Source: Ficedula albicollis (taxonomy: Eukaryota > Chordata > Aves > Passeriformes > Muscicapidae). Taken from it: a stretch of DNA of 64,000 nt. The position numbers and the translations under genes were made by a program. Each line of letters opens with the position of its first letter. Within the stretch, counting starts at the first letter, position 1. The notes beneath the pieces are model-generated. The model worked only from the letters and a program-made list of their open reading frames with translations, searched no databases and was not told the DNA's origin. Shown here one piece after another: positions 34,101 through 49,858 of this stretch. The stretch is from positions 29,981,749-30,045,748 of the forward strand of contig NC_021678.1 of the NCBI RefSeq assembly GCF_000247815.1, written 5' to 3'.

Positions 34101-37100
34101 GCAAATCCCTGTGTTGCCTGAATGTGAGTTCATGTAAAATCACATGAAACTGGAACAGTTCAGGGCACAAATGAGGGGGACAGAAGCCAAGGGGCCCTGA
34201 AGGGACTGAATCCTGAAAACAGATTGTGTCCTGTACTCTGTGTGGGCCTCCAAACACTGAACACATCTGACAAGTGCTGGCTAGGAGAGCCATGGGGTTG
34301 GGAGAATGATGTAGTCACTCTGCCTAACTAAAGAAAAGATATGCTCTGGTAAATGCAGAAATAGCTCTACTAGCTTAACCTCCCACTTGCCTCTACTCTT
34401 TTGACCTAGCAAATGTGATGAGATACAGACTCTTCTGAAAAACTCCTTCTAGGATAGACTGTCACACTACCATCTACCACTACCAGTATGATGTTACAAT
34501 TCACAGAGATATAGAGAAATATGCACATTATGCAGCAATCAAATCTTACTGCTGCAGGCCATTTTCCTTTCTCTCCCCCTCTATTTCCCTCCAGTTTCAG
34601 TAGGCTGCCAACATCAAAAAACTCTGCTGATGAAGGATCTTCTGTCAAGTGACTTACAGCAGCCCAATCTCTGTCCCTCCCCTTCAAACAGTGACAGTAG
34701 CAACAAACCCCAGCTCAATAAATCAGAAGTGCATTATCCATTGCTCTTCATGCAGATAAATTCATTGCTACATTCCAATGCCACTGAGTGCTGGAAGTCA
34801 TTAACAATATGTCATAAAGATGACACCAAAAAGCATTTGACAATACTTTGGAACACCTCAGACTTATCTTCTCATTGCAGAGTTATTTAGCACTGTCTCA
34901 ATAATGCAGATATCACATACATAATTGCTTCCAAAAAAATAAATGAAAAAAATGATCCAACATGAAGTACTAACTTAATTTAAGGCAGAAAAATACTGTT
35001 GTGAAAATACTAAAAGACTCCCAAAACATCCAAAAAAAGGCAAGACAAGGAAGCTACCTGCATGCTAAAATTCAAGTGTATATTAGGAAGAAATTGTTCT
35101 CTGTGAGGGTGGTGAGAGTGCCCAGAGAAGCTGTGGGTGCCCCATCCCTGGAAGTGTTCAAGGCCAGGTTGGACAGGACTTGGAGCAACCTGGTCTAGTG
35201 AAAGGTGTCCCTGCCCATGGCAGAGGGTTGGAACTAGATGATTTTTGAGTTTCTTTTTAACTCAAATCATTCTGTGCTGTCTGCTGGCTCAACATCTAAA
35301 CAAGCCTAACTATGGTAATAAGCAAAACACTTTATAAAAGCAAACTGATGCCAGCCTGAAACATTTCAAGAGAACACGGACAACAAGAAATGGTGAGAAA
35401 CCAGCCCTTGGGGACAAAGCAAACTTAGCTTGAGAATCTGAGAAGTGAAGGAGCAGAGGTACCCTGTGTAAATGCAGTTCCAATAGTGTCACTGGGGCTG
35501 TAGCCATTGACAGGCGCCCTATTGCTCAGCTCTATCATCTGGTGCAGGCGCAGCTTTCGGCAGTAGATAGAGGCAGCCTCGGGTTCCAGGGCAATGATCA
35601 ACTGCTCGGGGTTTTCAGGAGATGCCATTCCTGCCTGCGAGAGAGAACGGGTCAGACAAGTGGGGTGGGGAAACCCAGCGCACCCTGTCAGCAGCACAGG
35701 GCTGTGCCCAGCCCCTGGCTCACCCCTAGAGCTCACCCCACCAAGGAGCTGCTGCCAGGGGCTGCAGGTCTGCACCTGGGAACTGTCCTGCCCACACTGT
35801 CTAGCACGACTCCACAGGCTGCAACAGGGAGGTTTGCATGCACTTACCATGCTAAGTGTCTAACCGAGCACTCGTGTACATGACAGGTGGAGAAACGAAG
35901 GAAATCATTTTGAAACCTGTAGTAATTGGCCTAAAACCTGAACTCCTAATTAACCTGTGAATCTGCCAGCTAATAGGGGCCCCAGCCTCTTTCAGCCTCT
36001 TCTTGCCTCTCCTTGCCACAACATTTTAAGTATGTCTTTCTTTATGTCCCAGATATTCAGTCCTTGCCAAAATGAGGTTCCTGCACTGTTTAACTGCATA
36101 GGAATATACAGTACACTTTACCAGTAATGCATCTTCTGTCTTACAACCAACATTTTCTATTTCAAAATCAATTGCTTTAAAGTACATTCACTTTTATAAC
36201 ATCTTCAAAATACTCAGTATATTCAAGGAGACAAAATACAAGAGGGCAGGTTCTCTAAAATGTAATGAGAACAAGCCTAAAAATAATACCACATTGTAAA
36301 ATCAGTGTTTGCCACTCTTTCTATTTTCTTACTGGATTTTCAGCCTTCAGACACAGATATTTTCAAAAAGCCACAAGTTCTTATGTAACTACATCACTCT
36401 CAGAACTGGGCTTAAAGAAAAATATTCAAAAAACAGTTCATAAAACTCTGTTTCAATCTTTTTTTCCCCAGTTCTTCTGCCTACTGAATGATATTCTGTT
36501 AAAACAGACATCTTTCAACTCTTTCTGCCAACTTTTATATTACTTGCTATTACTTTTCAGTTAAGTGCCTGAGAAGTAAAGCTTGCTAGCAAACAAATAA
36601 AACAAAACAAACATTTTTCTGCTTCCACAGTCAGTCTTCCAGCCTTCAACTCACACACACACACACACACTGTGGTGATTCCAGAGCATCCCCAAAAGAA
36701 GGCAGACTCACATGGAAAGTCTGCAGACTTGGACTACAGCTACACTGTGGGCTGTGGGAATTGCTGCCTCTCTGACACCTGCAGCCAGAAACTCAAAGTA
36801 AAGTTGGTTTAAAAAGTAATACCAGAATAAGACTTGAAGACACAAAAGTGTCCTTCATATTTCCAGCCTAATAAGATAAACAGATTCTTAAAGAAAGCTT
36901 TTTGTTACTCATTGTTGGTAACAAAAAAAAAAAAAAAAAACAAACAAAAACAAACAAAAACAAAAAAAAGCAGCAAAACAACAACAAGTAAGTTCTAAAA
37001 TAAGAAAGAGTTAAACTCTTAAATCATGGCTGCTCACAAAAACAAAAAAAAGCAGCAAAACAACAACAAGTAAGTTCTAAAATAAGAAAGAGTTAAACTC

Positions 37101-40100
37101 TTAAATCATGGCTGCTCATTATTTTACAAGCACACCATGACTGGGATTATAGTCACTTTACAGCCTTTATTGCTGTTGGGCAAACCTTTCTGCTTCAGTT
37201 ACATCTACTGGACTAAACAGCATGATCCAAAATTAGCAGAACTGTGTGGGAAGGAAAACATTTTGCAAATACTACAGAATTTCAAACCTTGCAAGCTCTG
37301 TGGCAACAGTTAGTGAAAAAGTACTATATAAAAAAGAATGCTTGCAACCAAACTTTCAAACTTTGGAAAATACAGATTTACAGTAGCCAGAGTAACTCTA
37401 AAATGTAGAAAAAGAGGATCAACTAAGCACAGACTCTCCTACAGGTTTAGATAAAGCCCAGGAGGCTGTACTGGGGATGAAGATGTGCCTTAGGATAACC
37501 CCAGTCCCTCCTGTGACCCATCTGAATGTAGCAGTAGGCACAAGCAGGGCTGGTTTCATGCCAGCTCACTTCAACATCACTTATCTCTGGCTGAGCTTTT
37601 CCACACAGGAAGTTTTGGTTTGTTGCACTGGAAAGAGCAACATTCCAGATATGAATCAATACTGGGGTCCCTGACAAACAGATATGTCTAATCTGTTTAA
37701 GAATTCCAAAAATGTACGGTCTCTGCACACAAACTGTCTTTGCCTTTGGAGAGTTTTGCTAAAAGCCTAATCTGGATCTTGCTGCAATTCTAAGGGCAGC
37801 ACTTTCTGCACTATCCAACAAGGGCTTGGAGAAAAAATAGCTCCTGACTACCCTGCTTCAGTTTTCATTTGTATTAAATCCATTATCATGTTGTGTGAGT
37901 GCTCTGAATCTGAGCAGCATGTGGGGTTTTTTTCTCTATCTAGGAATGTGGATGAACCCAAGAGTGCCCTGCTCCTTGTACTGGGCATATGTCAGCAGCA
38001 CAGACAATTCTTTGTCAGTCTAACCTATGCACAAAATTGTATTTTAGGGAAAAAATAGTTTGTTGCTAAGGATATTAAAATCCAAAGGCTACAACACAAA
38101 GCATTTGCAGAGGTGACAAGAACTGGGTTGCACACACGTGAAATGCACTGGTATTTCCTCACTGGAGGTGGCGGTGGGGAGAAGATCGTATTAATTGCCA
38201 AATCATCTGTTCTAGGGGGAATTTTAGTACAAGCTCCCAAGGCTGGCCCTGCTAAAAGCAAACAGTAAACCATTAACAATAACATTTGCTTCCTCCCCTC
38301 CTCCAGCAGCAGCCTGTACCATGAACTTTTCACATTGGGAAGGCAGTGACCTGCAGCGGATGGGCTCGGATCTGTGGTCTCAGACCCTCCGTGCACAGCA
38401 GATGCTATTCTTGCTCCTTTTTCTCTCTAGCTATGATTTTAACATACCCAAAATATCTCCTGAGGAAAACACCCAGCAGAAATGACAGTTTTTAACAGTT
38501 CAAAGCACAGCTGATCCTAACAGAACCTCATGAAGAAAATGCTGAGGTTTTTAGTTTAAAAGCTTTTCTTACAGAGTTTGAAGGGCCAGTTACAGTGAAA
38601 AGAAAATGCTGAGGTTTTTAGTTCAAAAGCTTCTCTTACAGAGTTTGAAGGGCCAGTTACAGTGAAGAATGTGTTGTTTCACATCATAAAAAGACCATAC
38701 AGAGAATTTTTTTCAGTGAAAGGCACAAGGCATCCAATATTTTTATAAGCAGACACACATATATATGTACATATACACACACACATATTTATATATAAAA
38801 AGACATATAAGTATATGTAGCAATCAATATTTCATACCTCGTGTATATAGTATTTCTACTTAGACCATGAAAGAGAGCACATTACATATACATCTATACA
38901 TCTACACACAGCACAGAGAAAATGGGGGAGGGGAGATGGTAAGGAATCATGAGCACATAAATACTGCTGGGGAGGAATGGAGCAATGAGGTTGTTTTAAT
39001 ACAAGCTCCAAGAGGAAGACTTAGGCAGTACATCTATCCCATCATTACAGCCAAGGGACAGATGGGACAAAAATATTGAGCATGCAGAGAAAGAGGAGTG
39101 GAAACAGCAGGCAGTCAACATGAAGAAACGGTGATGCATTTATTAAAATTATTAATTGCAGGCATTTGGGAATTTGCTGTATTTTACAGTGATGCATTTG
39201 TTAAAATTATTAGTTGCAGGCATTTGGGAATTTGCTGTATTTTACACTTTCTGCTTTCTGTCTGCCTTACTCCCTGTTCTCGCCCACTGCTGCCCAAGTA
39301 CTAGTGTAATAAAGACCAGGGATTCACAAGTTAACAGGCCTGAGCAGGACAGATCTAAACAAGTCTCAATATTCAACATTCTAGAGATCATTCTGGCAGT
39401 GGGACAGACACACCAATTTGCTTTTGCCCGGGGCAGCTTTAAGCAGACTTTAGAACAGAGCAGTGTCTTGACTCCAGCCTGTTAAGGAGATTTTCTTGCT
39501 CCCGTAACACACACTAGCAGTCATCACTTATGGAACATGAAGGAAGCAGACAGCAGTTTCCCCGAGAACACCAAAATGGAAATCTCATCACGGGATTACA
39601 AAAATTCTTTGAGCACAAAAAAAATTAATTAATTTGCAAGATATTGCTGCATTTATACACCTGGAAGAAGCAAAGAACACTATGAAAAGAACTGCTGTAA
39701 AATTCAACTTTGCTCCTATGCCTGAGGACTAGGATTTCATGTTTTGACAAGAGAACTCCCAGACCTCACTCCCTCCAGCAGCACAGGTCTGTGTGCTGGT
39801 GCCAGTGCACTGCTGTTCACCTGCCAAGATGCATCACAGATAGCAAACTTCAAAGTGTTTCAAAGTCTCAGGTACTGAAGATAAACAACTTTACCATCCA
39901 GATGCAGGTGAATTCTCACCCTGGCCACCAGCTCTGTTTTTATAGCCAGAGAGGTGTCACCAGCAGAGAGCCAAGCTGACCACAACACATTCCTGATTCC
40001 CTGAACAGCATCAGCTGCCAACTGTTAGACTAATTCCCCACTAGCAAATATTGAGGTTTGGACTGCAGCTCACTACAGCAGTCTGAGCACTTCAGAGAAC

Positions 40101-43100
40101 TGTTTTCACTCACTCCACATGCAGAATCACCACTACTACAGATTAACATATACTGCTTTTAAAACCCAGCCTCACATGCCACAACACACAGAAAAAAAAA
40201 AAAATCAACACACTTTTAGTTTTTTAGTATTGTAATGTATATGACAGTAAAGACAGCATTATAATAGAATATTACATGTAGTCAGTCTTTTTAAGGTAGA
40301 TCTAGATTAAAATATCCTATCTCTGAATGCTGCTGCAATTAGAAGCATCAGCATTGAGCTGCAGTTCTCCACAGACAGATAGAACACCAGTGTGCTCTTT
40401 ATTTATTACACCACAGTGACTTCAAAAGAAGAACAATGTTAGGAAATTCACCATCATTGAAAGATACCTGTTTCCTATTCCTATCCTTGCAAATTATTGA
40501 AAGCAACAGTTAAAGTTCCTTTTTTTTCCCAGAAAGATACATCAGATATATTTTTCAAGGGGAAAAAAAAGCCTGACCACTGATTTATAACACAAGGAAC
40601 ATGCCTTACATGGAGTGCACCCGTTGAGTTATAAAAATTATTAAAAAAACTGATTGGATGAATTCCATTTTTCTGCTTGATATATTTTGTAGTCATCTAA
40701 GACCTAATTCAATACTGCTGCAGGGCTGTAGGTACTGCATTCACAATTAATAAACTATTTCCAGATACAAAAATGTAGCATAAATAAAATAAACAGATAA
40801 ACATGAGAAAGCTCCACCCTCATTACACAGCTGGAAAAACAAGACACAGAGACTAAAAGGCTTTCCTTAAGGTTGCAAAGGAACCCACAGCAAGGTGGGA
40901 ATTCCCTCCACAGCCCCAGAACTCCAGTTCAGTGTCAGCCAAATGCTGCCCAAAGCAGCAAGGTTCCATTTCTGCCTGAGGCACATGGAGCACATGCAGA
41001 AGCTGCAGGAACAGCTTCATCTCAGCTCCACCATAGCCTTGGGCTCCCATTCTTCTCTCCCAGTTTGTCACATCCAGCAGCTGCACTACTTTAATCACTT
41101 CTGAAGCAATGCTGCAGACCAGACAAGGGCAATCCATTCTTCTGGTTGGAAGGGAAAACCTTTAAACCTGTTTTATACCACTGAAGCCCCATTTGTAAGG
41201 ACCAGAGATAAAATTTAGAAGTTGGATCCCATGAAACAGCTCTGTAAAGATGATGGGGTTCATTAGGAAACAAAGCTCTGCAGGACAACATCATTCAGCC
41301 AAAACAAGAGAAGCTGAGAATTAACATCAACATTTTTCTATTTTCCAAGATACTTATTATAATTAGCAACAACAGGAAAGGCATGATTACAAGTGAAGCA
41401 CTATGCAGACTGCATGAAGAAAGTATTGTGAGGCTGAATCAAAGCAAGACAAAACAGCGGCTGGAAATTAAGTGCCTTGTGAAACTTCACTGTTTAAACT
41501 AATCAGTTCATTGTGTTAAGGGATTCATGGTAACACCATCCACTTAGTGCCTTGGTAAGTGAGCTCCTCTAATCCTCCTCCTTTTTCACTAGCCAGCACT
41601 TTCTCCACTCCTATGGCATCTGACTGGGATGTCACAAATAAACGACTGAGATCTAATTTCAGAGGCAGAGCGTGCCAGAAAAGAAGACAAGCAACATGGG
41701 AAAAGATTCCCAGCATTTTCCCAAAGAGGCACTGGGGGGAAGCAGGGTTGCAAGGAGTGGGGCAAGTGGGTACCACAAAGCTGCAGGAAAAGCACAGTGC
41801 ATGCACTTTCGCTGGATCTTCAGCCTGGAGAAGGCTTAAAAAAAAAAAGTTTGAAACTCACTACACCATCACATACCCTGATGCTTTGCCCTTAGACTTC
41901 AGAGTGATGAAGAGTGCTGCAGTACAGGAAATATCGTGGGTAAATAAAATAGACTGAGGTCAGATAGCCCAGTTAGCTCTGCCCACTTATCTCTTCAAAG
42001 ACAGATTCTTAAAATTACTCAATAGCCACAAAATAAACAGGATTTACAAAGATTCCTCTTAGTGAGCACAGTAAAGAGGCTGGGTTTGCCAAAGGCAGGA
42101 GGAAGAGTTGCTGGGTGCTTCTTCCTTTTCAAAAATACATACTCTGGATAGAAGAGCCTAGATGAAAACTGAATATTGACTTTTTATTAAAAATCCAATC
42201 AACACAATGTTTGGGTGGTGGTTGATCCTGCAAAGATCTGACACTTACAGTGTCACAGAGGCACTTCTTGCTTACAGAATCCAAAAGCATTTTGCTTTCC
42301 CTTAACATTCAATACACATACATGCATATACCTAACAGATACACATGAATACATACATTTTCAACCATTATTATTGCTGGTTGAACTAAAATCAGACTTG
42401 TGGCACAGGCTGTCCTTCGTCCCAGTCTGATCAGGTGTCACTGGTACTTTGCATTTCACAAGTGAGAACATTGTGGACAATTACCACCGCTGCAGAATTC
42501 TTACAGTGTCAGCTTCCCCATCCGTACAGCTCAGGGACAAGACAAAAACACTCATCTCTCTGTGAGAAAACTGCTTAAGAAAGCATAAAGGACATCTCAG
42601 GCTATGGGAAAATAGCAGTAACTCCATTTTGCAGACAAGGGGAATACAAGCTATGGAAGATGAAAAAGCCACTAATGGAGGGGCACAAACTGGAAGCTAA
42701 GAGACCCCTGTAATAGTTTCCATTTACTCACTTTGCACAAACATAAATGATAAAATAATATGAAAGGCATAAAAGGATGAAATCTAAAGTAAAAATCAGC
42801 CTTTAAACCTTCCTAAGGATTTTGGGTTTATCCTGAGAGAACTCTTTTGGGACCTCAGACACTTTCCCCTCTGCCATGAGGAAGTAGATTCTGTCACTAT
42901 GTATTTACACACTGTTTCCCTGCTTTTAAAATTCCAGGGCATAGGCTTGGCAGTGCTTTCTGAATTTCCAGGGCTTGCCACACCAGAAGCCTGTATAAAG
43001 GAACTTAACCCACAGAAAATTCACAACTTTCCCCCAGTTTTCACCTGGGCTGATCCCACTGCTGCTCCCACTTCAACAGGGAACTCACAAGCTCCTGTGA

Positions 43101-46100
43101 AGGGTTTTTGGGTGAAATCCTCTCACCTGCAGCCAGTCAGAATGGATGATAATAAGGTACCTCACATTGGCACCTGTACAGCTGGTTTGGTGAACATCAC
43201 TAGACAACACAGAAATTAATTCCTGTTAATAGTTATGCTACTCCTTTAATAGTTGTGCATGACCATGTATGCTGAAGGACCAAGAGGCTTAGATTGGCAT
43301 TTTGCTTACAGTTAAAATTAATTTTATGGTGGAAGAAACTCTTGCAGGCCAAGGAGCAGCTGCCTGCAGCTCTCTGAAGGGCAGGTCCAAAGACAGCAGA
43401 ACACAATTTTTCTCAGTCTTGCAAGGAGATACAAGGAGGGACAAAAGCCTCATACTGCAGCTTGTGGGGTCCAAACTGGGTACTAAAACCCCTTTTTTAC
43501 TAAGATGTGATGCAGCACATGAACAGCTGCTCAGAAAGGCATCTCTGTCCTTGAAGAGGTTTAAAACTTGTCTCAATAAAGCCACTGCTGACTCAGTGCT
43601 GGCAATAACCCTGCTTCAACTGGAAGGTCAGGCTAGATATCTCCAACCAATACTCCCAATTAATGCTTCTGTATGGATTGTAATCAGAACTTTTGTTCAA
43701 GTGTCTTGGAATCAAAAGGAAACATTTGTCACAGCAATTTTTTTTTATTTTTAAAGCTGTAAAATGTATAGAGCACAACAGCCTCAAGCAGTCCTGTAAT
43801 CCTAAACATCAGCCATGAGCCACGTTAAAAAGTGATGCAGCATATGGAAAGCAATCGGTTCAATGCATCAGGGATGAGTTTACAACACTAATCTAATCTG
43901 CACTCAAAAAGAAATTATCTGCCTCAGTCCAGTGTCTTGTCAGAGAAGGAAATTCAGCTCCCAATTAATTCATTCATTGGTTGTAGAGGAAAAACTGTTC
44001 TTTAAGCTTAAAAGTATGAGGATACAAATAGCAGACATGGACCTGAAACCCAACTTTTGCATTCAGATGTTCTTTAAGCTTAATAGCAAACATGGACCTG
44101 AAACCCAACTTTTGCATTCAGCTCTGCCACAAGCTTCCTATGTAACATTTTGTAAATCGCCAAGAACAAATTTTGTGAAACAACCTACTAATGGAAAAGC
44201 AGCAACTTCTGAGTACCCAAATCAATATCAAGGTTTTCAGTGGAGCTGTTGCTGGAGCTTGTGGGAATGAGGGGTGCTCAGGCTCTGAATAATCACCCTG
44301 GCTGTCAGTGCATGCACACACCTGATCATGCAACTTAGCAAGTCGCTTTGGGCCAAAGCAGAATCCATTTGCTATTTCACTTCTGTTTACTAACCTGTCA
44401 GTAAAGGTATTTCTGTGGTAAGAAATAACATGGAAGATTTCTCCCTCTTAATGGCTGCCTAGAAACTATGGCATTATCTCATTCTGAAAAGCCAGAAAAC
44501 AAATGAGGCACCTGGAACCATAATGAAGTGTGACTTTTATTTTCAGCACGCTTAAAATAATGAATGTGTGGAGCTGCAGTGGCTACAGCCAGAACTGCTG
44601 CATTTGTGGGGCCCCTGATTAGATGAACCAGTTTGTTACAGACAGCTGGGCTGTGTGATTGAGATAAATGCCTTTGCTAAGCACAGTCAGACTGCCTCAA
44701 CTTATTTTTCTGGTGTTGCTATTACAAAGCTAAGAGTACAAATTGCTTTACCTTAGCATTTCTATGCTTCGCATTTTATACATTACTTTTATTATCTATT
44801 ATTTTATTTTCAACCTGAGCTTGGAATTCTTTGGAACTGCAGAGACTGAATCTATTAACAAAATTTATACTTATCGGGTCTTTTGGATGTTGTATTACAA
44901 TAAAACTTTTCTTTTTTTTTCTTTTAGGAAAAAAGGTGGAACATAAGGCAGAAAATATCTGAATTATGACCACTGGCTACCAATCATGAAGCAGCACTTT
45001 TGTTTATAATTCATGGAGAAGGTTCTGAACTTTACCTATGCCTATTTGACAAAAAGCTTTTATTAACTGCTCATAAGAAAGATAATTTCTTGCTACACAC
45101 ATGCAAGGCAGAAGATTTCTGGGTCATCATGAGAGAGAAAAGGATTTCTTGTATTTGTGAGACATGAAAGAATACCAGTAATTGCAGCAGCCCCTACTTA
45201 GGACATTACATCCAGTCTATCACATTTTGGTCTCAGAAGTAATCCCAGACACAATTTTCCAAGGAGAAGAATCTTGGATCATTTTTTAGGTAAGGAATAA
45301 CCACAAGAAACTGAAATCACAAACACTTTTCTTTGCACAAATTGCTTGTTTTGTTGTGACTCTGCCCTCTCATTCCTCAAAAAGTTTCTCAGGTATTGGG
45401 ACCACAAACAAATCCAAATTAGCATTACTTAAGCTGAGTCACATATTGCTGAATAACAACAAGTAGAAGACATATTTTTTGACAAGCTGAACATAAAAAT
45501 GGGACCACAGTGGCATTTGGTCCTTATTTCTCCAGAGTGATGTAGCTGCAGCTCCTTCCCAAGGGACTCCTGTCACAGATCACATTTGGGCAGTAACTGA
45601 AAGCTTAGCTCCAAGTGGCATTACCAAGAATTTTTTGCTGCATTATATTATATCCCCCAAGGTACAGGAGAACATTACTTGCAAGTCTGATGAGTAGCGT
45701 GCATTAGAAAAATGAAGCCATTAAATTCTCATAAGCTTTTAAATTTTTCATGTTGTGATACTCTAGAAATGTTTTTTGTACCTGGGGCACAATTTTTCAT
45801 GCTGTAATACTCTAGAAATGTTTTTTGTACCTGGGGCAGGCACCAGTTACCACAAAGCAAAGCCTGACTCTTCCTATTTAGGTCTCTTCCTAATGTCTCA
45901 GGCTTTCACTTTCCCTTTATTTAGAAACATCCTCATTGTGGGTCCTTATGGCTCAGGCTGATTTTAGTAAAAAGACAAAAGTGGCCCTGACTGAGAAGGA
46001 TTTGCACTAAGAAAAATACTTGCTTGATATTTTCTGTAAGTTGCATCTTGTTCTGTACCTTGGGTTTTCTGATTTTGCCTTAGTATTTTTCACTACAGTT

Positions 46101-49100
46101 CCAATTTCAGCTCATGTTTCTTTTCTCTGTAACTGAATATTGGCATCTAAGATGTCTTTCAGATCAATCTATTGATCTTTTCTACGAATTTATTACAATC
46201 AAACCCATTAGTTTTAGACCCTGTCCACACTGAGTTACATTTGTGGATTTCTATCACTTCCTAATGATAGTAGTTTACATCATGATTAAATCCTCATGAT
46301 TTCACAAAAGTGAAATCAGAGACTCAACAGACCCCCCACAAGCTACAAATAATCAGGATGGTTGATGCATTAACACACTTCTGCCTCATCTGCCTCACTA
46401 AAAAGTACTGTTTCAGAAAAATAACAACCTTCCCAATGCTGCTTACACCTTCTTATGCAGTTTATAGCAGCAGCCTGTCACACTGTCCCTACACAAATAA
46501 ATTTCAGTTGCATGTGTTTTATGAACAGAAGAATAGACTTATGAGGGAATAAGAGTAGCTCAGCTTCACAAATTTCAATCTGGTTAAACCTCCCAAGCCA
46601 TCTTTTTAAAAATCAAACATACTTCATGTCATGTTTTTATTAGCAAGGAATTTCTTGAGCTGTCACATTATTCTTTCACCAAGTTTGTTTATTTTTCTCC
46701 AAAGGTTTCTCCAGAGTAAAGCAGTATTGATCAATGCAATGTCATTGACCCCAGAACACAATATGTTAAATAATTCTCATTGTGCACATTCCATGACAAA
46801 ACTCATGTGAAGACAGCAATAAATGCTCAGCATAGGAGCTGGTTAAATAAAGCCTCTGAATTTTAGGCTCACATGCTTTAATCCTATAACTTAGACTGCC
46901 TCTCTTTTTGTTTATATGAGCTTACCATGCAAATGATTTTATTTGCTATTTGTAATTGAAAAATAAACCTACCTCAGAGCTCTAGAATGCAATTTCGAAA
47001 CTCAAGAGTTCATATGAAAAAGAAACCCTCAGCATCTAAGACTAGACCAACTGACTGATGTTTGAAAGCCCAGTGAGTATTTTGGGCAGAAAATACACCA
47101 GTCTTCCCTTTCCTCCCCCCTGCCCTGAGTGCATTTGTTATGCCATGTTTTACTTTCTGATCTTGCAGCTTCTGCATTCACATATTCCTGTCCCACTCCC
47201 AACTCCTCCTTAACACTTTATTCCTACTGGCACATTCAAGGAATTCCAGCCTGCAGATTCTGCTCTGCACTTCCTGTGCCCAAAGAATGTGAAGCTGAAC
47301 AACTGGGACACAGAAACAAGAAAAGTTGATGCTATTTATGATGTCTTATATTTTAGTAGTGGGGAGAATGGCAAATATGACTATAACCCTAAAAAGTCAT
47401 TACTAAGGATGTAGAGAACACTGATGCAATGCACACTAATTAATCCCAGCAGACGTGTTTTGGGAAAGGAAACTTTAATCTAAGTGAGTCCTACAGAGTT
47501 GACACTTTCCAGTTCTGACCAGACCTCAACAAGTGTCTCAGAGCTTTAGAACCATCTCTGGACACATGGGAATTAAGGATGAGGGGACAAGAAAAAGCAT
47601 CTGTGAACTGTTATTCAGGAATAAAGTAATTTTGATTCAGCAAAATATTCCTGTAAAGACATGCAAAACTCTACAACCTGCCAGACTTAGATCCTCAGAA
47701 GGCCCCAGAGACAATAAACAAATACCTTCTTCAAAGAGGTAATAACTCAGCTATAAAAATTGTTCAGGATACAAAAAGCACAAAAGATGAATACAGATAG
47801 GGCAGGCAGAGTACCAGCAAGAAGCAATGAGGAGTAGTTTTCCTATGTAAGTAGTTTAATCACAGTGAAGTTTTTGTAGGCATGAAAAAACCCAGCATTT
47901 CCAAAACAGTTTCAGAAGAGGAAAATGGGTGGGCAATACAGATGTTGATGTTCAGGACATGCAGCTTATGTCTGAGATGACACAGATGAGTCAAATGAGG
48001 GCTGATTTCTTTCCAAATGCAAGGCTACAGAACTCTTTGGAGGCAATACTCTGAAGAGATACAAACCAGGCCAGACTACAGCTGCTGAAGCCAAGGAAAT
48101 GATGTTGAAGTAACCAAGATGCAAAATCACTGACAGCTTGGATGAAAGCTCAGCAGTGTGCAAAGACAGGAAAAGCTGTCATGCAGACAGAATTAGCAGG
48201 ATTTTGATAAGCTGCATGGAAAGAGAGAGGAAGAACTGTGAGCTGAAGGGAACATGGATTACTCATTCAGTGAGAAAGCAGCACAGCAGCTGGAAGGGGA
48301 CAATGCAGGAGCCCTTGGAGAGATGAGGAGTTCCAGGTTAGCGATGTTTTGTTTAAGGCAAAGCAGAGATGAGGGGACATCGGAGGTGCACTGAGATCAT
48401 AGGTTGGTCAAAAGCTGATGGGTGTTGAGCACAGCAGCAGATTTCCAGTACTTCTTACTTTATTTTATTAATTCCATTAGCTTTGCCTAGACAACTACTT
48501 AACCATTCCACAAAGGCTGGGCTTTACACTGTGAACCTGTGACTGAAGCTGTTTCAGTACTTTAGCTCTCTTGGAGCTACCCCATTTGACACAGATTGCT
48601 CAGCACATTTCCACAGCTCATTAATATTTTCTGCAAGTCAAGTCTCAGCTCAGACTGGTGGTTGTACTTCAGTGTGTCTCCTGTTACAAGGTTTCTACCA
48701 CTGCCTTTTCACACTTCTTTCTGCATGATGTCCCTCATTTTCAAGATGCTTCCATCTTCCAATGGCTAACAACAAGAGCTGCAACTTCTGACCCATCCAT
48801 GAGGAACACTTGGATCCAGCAATAGGAATCTGAAAGACTGAATGGCAATTCAGAATTCTGTTTTCTGCACTTGTTTCTTCATCCCCACTGCTTTGAAAAA
48901 CATCAGCCACGTGTGAAGTTCACACAAATTATTTCCCTAAACTCGAGTTTTCCTGCAGTGGATCACACACCCCGAGTTAAAAGCCTTGTCAGTCCTTGCT
49001 GTTTGTCAAGCTTGCCCATAGAAGTACACAATCACAGACACAACCACAGACACAGACACTAATTAACAACATTCCATTGTGCCACAAATGAGAAATGCCA

Positions 49101-49802
49101 AGAGATCTACCTGAGCCCTGCCCTGCTCCTTACACAGCTCCCACTTCACGAGCACACATGCACACAGACAGCAGGCAGACAACAATATACAGAGATAATG
49201 AATGGGTCTCTAGTGTTTCAGATTTACCTACAACCGTGTCCTTCCATCAGAACTTTAAGAGTGTTTTGCTTCTGGCACTAGCATTAGCAATCCCACAATA
49301 CAGACTGTTAAGAAAAACGTTGCTCAACATTAGAGATAGTTAGAAACAGAGTTAGAAAAAGTTGGGTGCTTCCCAGGAGCACTCTGCAAATTACTCATGA
49401 ACTAGAAGATATTTTACAAACTGTGCATTGCATAGCTGCTGCCAAGGAGTTACGCAAGTCTCTGACCAAAAATGGGAAAAAAAAAAAAACCAACCAAAAA
49501 AATCTGAAAATGTATATCCTGATGAAAAGAAGAATGTGTACATCTCATGTGTTAGAGACACAAACTGAATCTGAAGTAAAGGACATGCATATGGTAAGTG
49601 CACATATCTGAGGGGCAGAAAGAGTTAAATGCAGATAAACCTCTTACTGGCAAAAATAACATTTGAATTTAATTTTATATCCAGACTATTGGGTTCACAG
49701 TCCATTCATTCCTACTGTGGGAAAATGGGCACTGGAAAAGAAGTCCAAGCAAGAAGGCTCTTCTTTCCCTCCTTTTTCCCTTTTTTTTTTTTTTTTTTTT
49801 TT

Positions 49803-49858
<56 letters not shown>

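Noticed and set aside
43302..43754. 150-codon frame in the 14.6 kb intron
   Set aside because: Runs through a probable diverged CR1 and has no recognisable domain.
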